A DNA stretch of 64,000 nucleotides from Blattamonas nauphoetae (Eukaryota; Preaxostyla; Oxymonadida): contig JARBJD010000050.1 in NCBI GenBank assembly GCA_033064195.1, forward strand, positions 248,001 through 312,000, written 5' to 3'. Positions within the stretch are counted from its first letter, which is position 1, and each line of letters opens with the position of its first letter. Under the pieces are notes generated by a model. That model was not told the DNA's origin. It made no database searches and was given only the letters and a program-made list of their open reading frames with translations. Shown one piece after another: positions 23,894-32,502 of this stretch. Made by a program: the position numbers and the translations under genes.

Positions 23894-23947
23894 TGTTTTG
23901 TTTTGGTTTTGTTTTGGTTTTGTTTTGGTTTTGTTTTGGTTTTGTTT
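23894..23947 (+). repeat. Minisatellite with 11-bp unit (GGTTTTGTTTT)
   Basis: About four and a half perfect units downstream of B fragment 8. Other B copies have one unit at the same place, so it is a local slippage expansion. Confidence 0.8.
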
Positions 23948-24057
23948 ATGTTAATTTGTTGTATTCTAGCATTTCTGTGATTAGTTCTGATGTATTGGTG
24001 AATGAAGTTTGGAAAGGGAGCCGAAGTCGTTCAAGAAGGCTTCTTGGATTGTCACTG

Positions 24058-24069
24058 ATGATCAAACCA
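24058..24069 (+). promoter_or_regulatory. Upstream TGATCAAACC motif of A9
   Basis: GATC is 101 nt before the A9 ATG. The rest of 23861-24160 shows no gene. Confidence 0.5.
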
Positions 24070-24160
24070 TAGTCGAATCATTTTGCTTCATCAACAGTTG
24101 AATCGGACAATTTGTGAACATTGGAGACGCAATCCCATCTATTGACCGCTCCGACATACC

Positions 24161-26245
24161 ATGCTCGTCGATAGGAATTCTTCGATACCCCAAGTTGGCA
24201 ACGCAAAAGCGAAACAAACTGTTTGTCGATTCTGTCTCGATTTCACTCTCAACTGTTTACAGAACTTGGTCGAAGTGTTTCTAAGTCAGATTTGTGGAAA
24301 ATACCAAACACTCCGCACCGCGATGTTGAATGGCCTCCTTATTATTGCGGCTGGTTTATCTCGACATGATTTCCTAAAATCTTGTTTATGGTTTTGGCAG
24401 AATCTGATTGGGCCCTCTCAGCTATTCTTGAAGTGGAGTACATCAAACCTCTTGAAGAATATTGCGAAAAGACACAACCATGTGATGTTCCAGTGTGATT
24501 CTTGTTTCGTCATCCTTTCTCAGATTGCATTCCCGAAATTGTTGTCTCTGATTGGTCTGTCATTGTTTTTGTGTTCACATTGACTCTTTTCCATGTTTTC
24601 TTGGATCAGGGGAATCATCAGAAAGTGAATGTGTTCGAATCTGTGAATCGTCGATCCCATCCTTCTTCCTCAAATGGATGGTCTCGATTTCGGATTCAAA
24701 TATACTCACTGAGGTATGGCTTCCTTCCCATTTCCATCATTTTGTCTCAGCTTGGAAATTGTGTGCTCTTGTGGACTTCCACTCTTCAATCATCTTCCAC
24801 ATTCCTCGCCCATCACATAATCGAGTTTCTCGCATTTATCGATCATTGTACGAATAAGGAGTTCTCCATTCCACATTTGACGATTTTGACACAGCTCTGT
24901 TTCTCCCCACATCTCGAATTGTCGAAGATGGCTCTCGAAGCGCTCACCACTCGATTCGAGTCTGATTCTGCAACACGCTCCTTCCTCCAAAAGCACAAAG
25001 TGCCTTCTGTTTTGACTGATAGTTCGTCGGAGCTTGTCCCATTCGCAGGACGGCTGTATTCCACACTGACCGAGCATGTTTCACAATTGAAATCACTCTT
25101 CCCCGAATCGTCACCTTCGGATGGAATTATCTCTGCTCTCTCCACCACCCTTCCCTCCGAATCACCACTTCTCACCCGAAACACTGGTTTGGAACTGCAT
25201 TGTGAAGGATTCTTTCTCCTCTACTCACTTCTCTTCAACCAAGACTCCACCTTTAACGATGTGTGCCTTTGTCTCTTCTCATCTTGTCTAGACTCTGATT
25301 GGTTGTGACTTTGTTCCTCTTCTCAAATCAACCATCATCGTCTGCCTCGATCTGTTTGACCGACAACAAAGCGAAGTGAATTGTCCACCTTCAGATCGAA
25401 CTGAACTGATGATCAATATTCTCGGCAATACCTGGATCTGTACTACAGACTGTCTCTTCCACTCTCACACATCACTCCACCCAATAGTCGAATCCACCTT
25501 CGCCGATATTCCACAGCTCTGCTCACTTTTGGAGCGTACTTGCTGCCACACTTCACCACCACACTCTTCTCATCTTCACATGATCATCAATATCGCTGCC
25601 ACTCTCCGTCACCTGATTCCTCGCCTACTGGAAGAGAATCTGGTTGAACGAGTGATCAACGCATCCAACCCGAAGGCAGTTTCGACAACACAGAGTAGAT
25701 TTCATTTGTATGTCGTTTGGGCCATCAGGAACTTGATTTGGAGACCCAAAGACATCACTCATCACAAAGAAGAGCGGAAGAGAATCCAACAATTGCAGTT
25801 TGAACGAGTGTTGAAACCAGCCAAGCAATATCTGCAGTTCATTCTTCAGCGAGAGGAGTTCATTCCGAAGGCTGGTCCCAGAGGAAAGGATCTGTCGAAG
25901 ATTGTTAGTCCTCTTTTGAAACAGACATTGCTGCTCGAGCGAGAACTGTTCGAATGTGGTGAGAATGTGGAGACAGGAAGAGAGGAGTGGGAAGTGGGGT
26001 GGTTGGTGGAGAAGACAAAAGAGACAGATTTGGGGGAGAGACTGAAGATGATCAGAGAAGATGATGTGGAAATGAAGAAGGACGAGAATGCGAGATGGAA
26101 GAAGAGAGTGGAGAGACTCCGAGAAGCAGGACATGAAGATGCGATGGAAGGATGGCTGACGCGAAAGGACAACGAAACAGCGTCAGAGATAGTGGAATAC
26201 CTGAGACATGGGAGTTCGGAGAATGGGATGAATGTTCGATTTTGA
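24161..26245 (+). CDS. Family A gene, copy A9 (7 exons, 613 aa)
   Basis: Exons 24161-24220, 24263-24353, 24401-24492, 24524-24554, 24610-24713, 24751-25260 and 25292-26245 (TGA). Intron 6 ends CTAG instead of CCAG. Exons 1 and 2 are almost identical to those of A5. It is the last plus-strand copy, and downstream it converges on A10, which lies in the opposite direction. Confidence 0.78.
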
Positions 26246-26280
26246 GTAGGATTAAAGGAGTTGAGAGACTGAAAAAGCAA

Positions 26281-26450
26281 ATTTCACGTTTCACGTCACC
26301 AATTGTTCATTTTGACTCGTGTCTGAATAAAGCCGAGATGAATATCGAAAAGAGGAGCAAAAGGCATCTTCTCTTCATTCTGTTGTCCCTTTCTCTCACC
26401 TCAGTTAAAAGAATCGAGTTAAATGAACAAACTGTGACATGAAACGTGAA
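26281..26450. repeat. Inverted 3'-flank blocks at the array orientation switch
   Basis: The A-gene 3' flank block (TTTCACGTTTC...GTCACC...TTCATTTTGAC) appears at 26281-26318 on plus and again, reverse-complemented, at about 26412-26450. Nine head-to-tail plus copies therefore meet the minus-strand copies tail to tail here. The 90 nt between the blocks hold no gene. Confidence 0.65.
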
Positions 26451-27056
26451 ATTCACGAGCTCAATACCGATGCTCTCCTTTATCCTCCTGAAATGGTCAT
26501 ATTCATCCCGTTTTCATTTCCAATACTGTCAATACGGTTCACAATCTCTGTTCGTGTTTCATTGTCCTTTCGCATCAGCCATCCTTCCATCGCATCTTCG
26601 TGTCCCGCTTCTCGTTGTCTCTCAACTCTCCTCTTCCATCTCTCTTTCCCATCCTTCTTCAGTTTCTCATCCTCTTTTCTGATCGAGTACAGTTTCGAGT
26701 TCAAAAACTTCTCGTCCGCCTCCCCAACCAACCACCCCACTTCCCACTCCTCTCTCCCACTCTCCACAATCTCACCATCTTCGAATATTTCTCGCTCGAG
26801 CGTCAAAGTATGTGATAAGAGAAGATCGATTGCATACGGCAAGCGCTCCATCTTTTTGTTATCCTTTGGAATGAACTCTTCTCGCCGGAGAATGAAGTGC
26901 AGATATTGTTTGGCTGGTATCAGTACACGTTCATACCGAAGCAATCGGACACTCTTCTGCTCTTCTTTTGGTAAGAAACAGCGTCCTCGATCCCCGATCA
27001 GTTTGTCCACGAGATCGATGAAAGTGTAATGGAGTTCACCATTAGTGGTTGGAACT

Positions 27057-27128
27057 TTACAACAAACCGAGGTTCCTCTCCGTGAGATTAGGGGGTTGAG
27101 AAGTGGTCACGAATAAAGGGTTGGTCAA
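27057..27128 (+). repeat. DIRS left inverted terminal repeat
   Basis: Starts TTACAACAAACC. Its first 22 nt are repeated in reverse complement at 31271-31292. Confidence 0.9.
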
Positions 27129-27292
27129 TGTTAGAGCCAACAAAATGACAAAACATTTCAAAACTTAGAAACATTTCGCATCCTTTACTCTTTCCAATCA
27201 GCAGGGCGTGCCCATGGTAGGCATGGGCGGTGGTCGGTCTGAAAATATCGAGTCCAGTCCCTAAAAACAAAACAGTCGGCGACTTTTTTGAA

Positions 27293-27365
27293 GTGCCCTT
27301 TAGTCGAGCGGTAGCACCGCAGCTTTTTGTTCCCCGGACCCAGGATCGAATCCCGCCCGGGACAC
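27293..27365 (+). other. tRNA-like sequence (A box and B box)
   Basis: TAGTCGAGCGG resembles a tRNA A box, and GGATCGAATCC, 40 nt on, differs from a B box by one base. The outer seven bases can pair at six of seven positions. The T stem and anticodon stem pair poorly, and the candidate loop CTTTTTG lacks a proper stem. It is probably a tRNA relic or a tRNA-derived short repeat, not a working tRNA. Confidence 0.3.
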
Positions 27366-28040
27366 TTTATTGTTGCCTTTTTCTCATTTTTGATTCACAA
27401 CATCTCTATAATTAGTTCATCACATTTTTCACGAAATTACTGTTTCTGGGGTCGTGGTTCAAGAGTCCCTGAGTCGGTCTGTCTTTCCCCAACATCGGAC
27501 AAAAAGTCGGCCTGACCGACCGACTCCGACTCCTTCTTTTTACTCGAACACCTTTTCCATAGATTTAGATAATTGTTAAATAGTGTTTTATTTCTTTTCA
27601 TTACATATCAATCATTCTCTTGCAGGATCTCACTCTTGAACCCAGCTGTCCCACAGCCGACTTGGATCAAGACATGATAACCACCAGTATCAACGATCCT
27701 TCCTTAATCTTCTCCTGAGTATTTTTTTCTTGATTTTTCTACATTATTTCTCTCTTCAGGATTCTTGAACCACATTTCCACAGATGAAGACAAATGTCCC
27801 CTCCATCGACTATCTCACACTTGAAGTGCCTCTCCCACATGAGTCTGTTCTCACCTTCATTAATACTCCGCCTTCCTTTGCGTTCCTTTCCATCTCCTTA
27901 CAATACATGACACCCTTTTCTCGATTCATGCCTTTTCCTCTTTTCTGATATGTGATTTGTTGCAGCACTCACTGGACACGAATCCGACAAGGCTTCCAAG
28001 CATGTGAGAATCAGAAGGTGTTCATGATCACACGCTCCAT

Positions 28041-30113
28041 GTGAGATCCTGTGCATCGGACTTTCGTCCAACATCCCCGACGAGAATAAAAAGATTGTTC
28101 GTCGATGGATTGCAACCGCGCCACATTTCCAGGAAGGGAAGTATAGTTCCATGCGCATCGGAGTGCAAAAGGGCGCATCCCGACAGCGTCACATTCAACC
28201 CGTCCTCCTCCACCACTCCCCTCTTTCTGACCACTCGAATCCCAACCAAGTCCACTCTTTCGTCGGCCTCGTCTCATCCAATGGAAAAAGCGTGTATGTG
28301 GGGGGTGTGTATGGATGAACAAGAGAAGTACGAAATGAAGTGCAAGGGAGATCGGATGTGTCTTCTGTCCTGCTTCCAAAAGCAGCGTCCCTGCATCCAC
28401 AGTTGCATTCAGGGAGCTCACGAGGTTTGTTCACAATTTTCTTCATTATTTTCTGCCATTCCTCCGACTCTGCCTCCGCCATCTGTGATCCAAATATTAT
28501 CTTCATCCAGCTCTCCTCTTCCCTCAAATCATCCCCGTCGATCAGTTCTTCCCTGTGCGATGGGATCTGTTCCACACAATACCGTCTCTGCTCGAACCAA
28601 TGTGACCAAAAACCGGATGCCCAAATGAAGACAGAAGACGAGCCAAAAACTGAAAATGAACCCGAACTGGAACAAACCAAAACTTAGAAAGAGAAAGACG
28701 AAGAAAGAGCCATTTGCGATGTTTAATGCTTCGACGAGAAGATGGAATGTGTCCGACGCTGTCCCATTCTCTCAAACGAGGTCTGACACACTCCTCTCCC
28801 TTTCTATTCCATTTTTCATCATATTTCAACCATATTCGCCTCTTTTCTCCCCTTTTCATTTTCTCCATTTTTTCTGACCAACCAGAACATCACCCAATGC
28901 GAACTGCTCTGCCAAACTAACTTCGAACACGGACTACACCAAATCCAACCAGACGACCTGTGCTCTCTTTAAACTCTCATCGACACTCGTCGCTCGTGTT
29001 TCTCGCTTTGCAAACCATCATTCTTTGCATCTTCACTGTAAACACTCGATACACCCTCACTCGCGCCATGTGTCGCAGCATTCGATTCATGTCTGTCAGT
29101 TTTCGACGAAAATGGAACTGATTGCATCACAGACTGTCTTCAACGAGGAGAATTGTGCGTCGCTCGCTCCATCCTCTCATAGCTGTCCTTCTGCCAACAG
29201 AATTGCCGCTCATCGCTTCTCAACTGCGTCGAACTCTGCTCATCCCAACAGGCACCTCTCCCAAACTCTCCGAACACTCGCCCGTCGTTCTCCATGCACA
29301 ACACTGAGCGGTGTGTGGATCAGTGTTATCAGAAAAGCGAAGGATGCGTGTTGGATTGCGGGAAGAGCGAAATGACAGAATGTGAACGAACCTGCATAGC
29401 GAAACTGACGCAATGCACAGCGGGAGATAGTGGAGAAGACAACGAGAAAAATGGAGAGAAGAAGGAGGAAAAGAGAGGAGATGGGATGTCAATCATGTTT
29501 TCGCAGTTCAAAATTGGACACGAAGCGAAAGCGACGAAGGGATGTGTTTTGGCAGCAGGCGTGTTTGATGTGCAGTCAACAACGAAAGGGCACTTCTCTC
29601 TCGCTGCATCTACAACGGCTCGGCAGCACGCCCAAACTGTGTTCACCATCCTTCGTCGTCTTCAGGTCGATCCACTCGGAGTTATCGTAGTCGAAGCCGG
29701 TCTCTCCCTCCCTCACCAGCAGCCGCTCCATCTCACCACACTCCTTCACACCCACGTTCTGCGCAGTGAACGACGGAATGCAAGCCGACGGGCGGTTCGA
29801 GCTGAAAGGGGCGTTGTGCGTGGACATTCTGTGGGAGAGACGCTGCCTGAACATTGTGTCTGGAGTGATGGGACTGCCGCTGCCGTCTGTGTCGGTGAAG
29901 AAGGACAGGGTGGAGGAGAAGATGAAGGGCTTCTTTGAGATCGGAGCACTGTCAGCGAAGATCTCGACGCAGCGGGCGCTGAAGAAGATGCTGCGGAAGA
30001 CGAATGATCAGGCTTCTGATTTGATCCCAGTGATCCCAGTCGGATCTGATCCCACTAAATACCTACAATACCATTTCGTTTCTTTCATTTCAAAAAAGTC
30101 TTCTTATATATGA
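28041..30113 (+). CDS. Cysteine-repeat protein gene (C-x3-C-x6) read through TAA/TAG
   Basis: Exon 28041-28424, intron to 28510, exon 28511-28780, intron 28781-28885, then exon from 28886. Both introns are phase 0 and GT-AG. The protein repeats Cys at C-x3-C and C-x6-C spacing: CASEC, CMDEQEKYEMKC, CLLSCFQKQRPCIHSC, CDGIC, CVRRC, CELLC, CVDQCYQKSEGCVLDC. This looks like a string of disulfide-linked helical hairpins. The pattern continues across TAG 28685, TAA 28724, TAA 28970, TAA 29039 and TAG 29180 with no in-frame TGA; in the standard code it would be five fragments. After about 29500 the best frame changes (an unresolved intron), and the C-terminal part (29691-30113) contains GRFELKGALC and ends in TGA. 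No signal peptide is seen because the start is uncertain. Function is unknown. Confidence 0.55.
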
Positions 30114-30522
30114 TATTTGAATGGAAAAAAAAGTAAAAAGGAAAATGGTCACTTCATAGATCATGAAAATGCAAACTTTGGGTGCTGCTGTTTCAGTTTG
30201 TTCTACAACAATAATTATTAAAACAAGTCGATAATGCGTTATTATGTCTTCTTTGATGGTTTTTTCTCACTGACTAAAGTCAATGAAGGGAATACATCGA
30301 AAAAAGAAGTGTTGGTGATTGTGATCGTGCGTGTTTTTGGGAAATAAGAGCTGTCTGAAATATTGAAGAGCATTATGTGAAAACAAGAAGTGAATTGAAC
30401 ATGATTAATGAAGTGATAATGAGAAAATCTCAAAGGAAAAGAGTTGAAATTTGATCTCAGTCCAAATTTAGGCACTGACATCAATTGATCCCAGTTTTAC
30501 CTATTTTGATGGGACTACTCAG
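30114..30522. other. AT-rich gap without recognisable gene
   Basis: AT-rich sequence between the cysteine-repeat gene and the next ORF. A weak minus-strand ORF (30242-30484) has no supporting feature. I see nothing else here. Confidence 0.5.
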
Positions 30523-30921
30523 ATGCCTGCGAATGATATTCTGTTTGCCTTTGCGCTACCGTCCCCACAACTGAAGAAGAAGTCGAATGTGAGTCTGTTT
30601 GGGCAATTGAAGCTGCGAGTGAGAAGGAAGAAGATCGATGAGAAGAAAGAGGACGGGGAAGGAGTGAAGGGAGGGGAGAGTGCAGAGCGGATGGAGGGAG
30701 TGGATGGGGAGATCGATGACTCAGACACAGACAGCGGAGAGCAGTCTGGGAGGGAGAATGCGTTCGCCACAGTGGAACTGCGAAGAGGGGAGAGGGAAGA
30801 AGAGAAAGAGAAGGACGAACGAGAAGAAAAGAGTGAGATAATGCGGATAGTTTCACAGTTCACTCCACTCTCTTTCATATGTGTTTGTTCTGTTTCAGTC
30901 CAGTATCTTTCAACAACATGA
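30523..30921 (+). CDS. Small highly charged protein, possible two-exon gene
   Basis: ATG at 30523, open for 132 codons to TGA. The first 35 residues are mixed; then come KLRVRRKKIDEKKE and a long Glu/Lys/Asp-rich stretch with DDSDTDSGEQSG and EEEKEKDEREEK, probably a disordered or coiled region. GTGAG after EEKS (about 30834) and a CAG near 30899 could bound a 66-nt intron that leaves the frame open and removes 22 less plausible residues. It is not recognised as any family. It lies inside the TIR-bounded segment. Confidence 0.4.
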   Translation: MPANDILFAFALPSPQLKKKSNVSLFGQLKLRVRRKKIDEKKEDGEGVKGGESAERMEGVDGEIDDSDTDSGEQSGRENAFATVELRRGEREEEKEKDEREEKSEIMRIVSQFTPLSFICVCSVSVQYLSTT

Positions 30922-31270
30922 TCATCACCATTTCACAACAATTCACTTAGAAACAAAGGAAATTGAAGAAAAGTGTGAAAAAACTATCTCAGCGACCAGA
31001 TCATCGATTTTGGCGGAAAAGGGCACGATCGCAAAAAAAGCAGTCGGTCGGTCGACGAGCAGTCGGACCGACCGCTGCCCATCCCTAGCCCATGGTGACG
31101 GAGGTTGTCGGTAAACGACGAAAGAGGAACAAAAAGAATTGAGTGTTTGAATGCAGAAAATCCTCAACGAGGAACAAAAAACTGCTTCAAATCACGTTAA
31201 AAAGAGTGTGCTAAAACGAAAGTTGAAACTGACATCTGCTCCCTCGCGGCTTGTGGAAGCAGGGAATCAA

Positions 31271-31342
31271 GAGGAACCTCGGTTTGTTGTAAGCACCGCC
31301 CTTCCAGTAGGTGCTGCTCAAACCTCGGTTCCTCTCCGTGAG
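31271..31342. repeat. DIRS internal complementary region (circle junction)
   Basis: 31271-31292 is the reverse complement of 27057-27078, and 31293-31342 is the reverse complement of 35672-35721. In the DIRS replication model this region templates the joining of the two ends into a circle. Confidence 0.92.
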
Positions 31343-31422
31343 CCTTGAAGAGAACAGGAGAAAGAAAGAGATAAACGGAATGACCAAATGACGTCCTTGG
31401 GACGAGCTTGACCATCGGACGG

Positions 31423-32502
31423 CTACTCGTCCGGAAGACCGTGACTCCCCTGCAGGGGCTGCCACCAAGACGAGGAGAGAGCAGGGTAGCCGACCCCGTA
31501 GAGGATGGGTCTGGCGTAGTACTCATCCGCAACTGTCGAGCCGGGGCTCCAGCCGACGTGCGCGTTCAGGGTCCTCAAGCTGACGTGGCGGACAAGGCGA
31601 AGATTGGAGATGGCCGCGTGTTTGATGGAGTAGGGGCCAAACGTTTCGGGAATGCCCGCTTCCTCGAAGACCTTCCTGATTCTGCTCGTGACGCGTGCCT
31701 GGTTCAATGGCTTCCCGGTATCAAAGTCGATCCATGTGCGGGAGAGGTCGGCGTGAGGGAGAGGAGAGAGTCGAGAAGTAGCAGCTTCAACATTTCGGAG
31801 ATGCGACTGGAGAGCGACGAAGGGAGAGTAGTCCGGAGCACCCTCGTCTCGGATGAATCTCTGATGGAATTCATCCTGCCGCTGCTTCTGCATAATGGAT
31901 ATCACCGCATAGTTGATGCCTTCATCAACTTTCGGGTGTGGCCATTCGACTCTCTTCCAGCTCAGGTGAACAAGCTCTTCACGACGACAACATGAATAGG
32001 CGAGCAAGAGGACGATTGCTCTGGTCTGTTGAAGGTCGGGGTTCGTCAGTGCTTCTGTGTGCGTCGTCTGTGCCCACCGCAACAACATGTCTATGTTCCA
32101 GATGCTTGAATAGAGAGGATTTGATCTGTGTGGGTTCTTCTTCGCCAACAGTCTCTGGATCGACAACAGGGCTGTCTTGTCTTGTGCCAGAATGGGGTGG
32201 AATAGCTGGAGACTTGCCTTCACGTGAGCGACTAGCCCGCGAGGAGTGGCGGGTGAGCCAGGGAACCGTGCTTGAAGGTCGAGGGCAAACTCAGAGAGAA
32301 TCTTCTGGATGTTAGTCGCAGGGTTGATGATGATCTCAGCAGGAAGATGCTTCGCGGCACAGAACTCCTCAAACAATCTCCACGCTCTCCTCCACCTTGC
32401 CTGAGATTTATATCTTCCTTCTTCGAGCTGGATCAGACTCTCGTCCCAGTCGTCCAAGGCACAGAGGAGTCTAAAGAATGAGTGAGGAGCCGGGCCTGTC
32501 AT
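31423..32502 (-). CDS. DIRS tyrosine recombinase
   Basis: 359 aa, starting at an ATG that overlaps the RT stop codon (ATGA at 32499-32502). Residues 25-130 look like the SAM-like core-binding part. The catalytic part has the first Arg in CCRREELVHLSW. The expected HxxR box appears as YSIK in PYSIKHAAISNL. HVGWS supplies the second His, and DEYYAR follows with the nucleophile Tyr. The YSIK form lacks the usual His and Arg, a real deviation. In the standard code it ends at TAG 31423-31425; read through, it ends at a TGA about 100 nt on. It integrates the circular DNA copy and replaces an integrase. Confidence 0.85.
   Translation of the reverse strand: MTGPAPHSFFRLLCALDDWDESLIQLEEGRYKSQARWRRAWRLFEEFCAAKHLPAEIIINPATNIQKILSEFALDLQARFPGSPATPRGLVAHVKASLQLFHPILAQDKTALLSIQRLLAKKNPHRSNPLYSSIWNIDMLLRWAQTTHTEALTNPDLQQTRAIVLLLAYSCCRREELVHLSWKRVEWPHPKVDEGINYAVISIMQKQRQDEFHQRFIRDEGAPDYSPFVALQSHLRNVEAATSRLSPLPHADLSRTWIDFDTGKPLNQARVTSRIRKVFEEAGIPETFGPYSIKHAAISNLRLVRHVSLRTLNAHVGWSPGSTVADEYYARPILYGVGYPALSSSWWQPLQGSHGLPDE

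Larger units (their letters stand above)
27207..31100. mobile_element. 3.9-kb TIR-bounded segment nested in the DIRS 3' region
   Basis: The ends are imperfect inverted repeats of about 34 bp. The left end has CGTGCCCATGG, ATGGGCGG and GGTCGGTCTG. The right end read inward has CGTCACCATGG, ATGGGCAG and GGTCGGTCCG. It lies between the DIRS left repeat and the internal complementary region, where DIRS elements have only a few hundred bases. GC-rich palindromes with GGTCGGTC lie just inside both ends (27474-27531 and 31040-31082). I find no convincing target duplication and no transposase. It carries a cysteine-repeat gene, a small acidic ORF and a tRNA-like sequence. Insertion is an inference from structure. 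Confidence 0.6.

Noticed and set aside
2611-24072. Alternative B-fragment frame (TQHRWDSPSPLARSEEAADE, HDAACWGADVVG)
   Set aside because: It looks protein-like in places, but it is not continuous with the N-terminal MTQLLSKD part in the longest copy. The other frame is open throughout that copy.
27293-27365. A functional tRNA-Lys(TTT)
   Set aside because: The anticodon and T stems do not pair, the B box has a substitution, and the acceptor has a mismatch. It is listed only as tRNA-like.
27207-31100. An 8-bp target duplication for the 3.9-kb segment
   Set aside because: The only match at the two junctions is AGG. I could not find an 8-bp or other convincing repeat, so the superfamily is left open.
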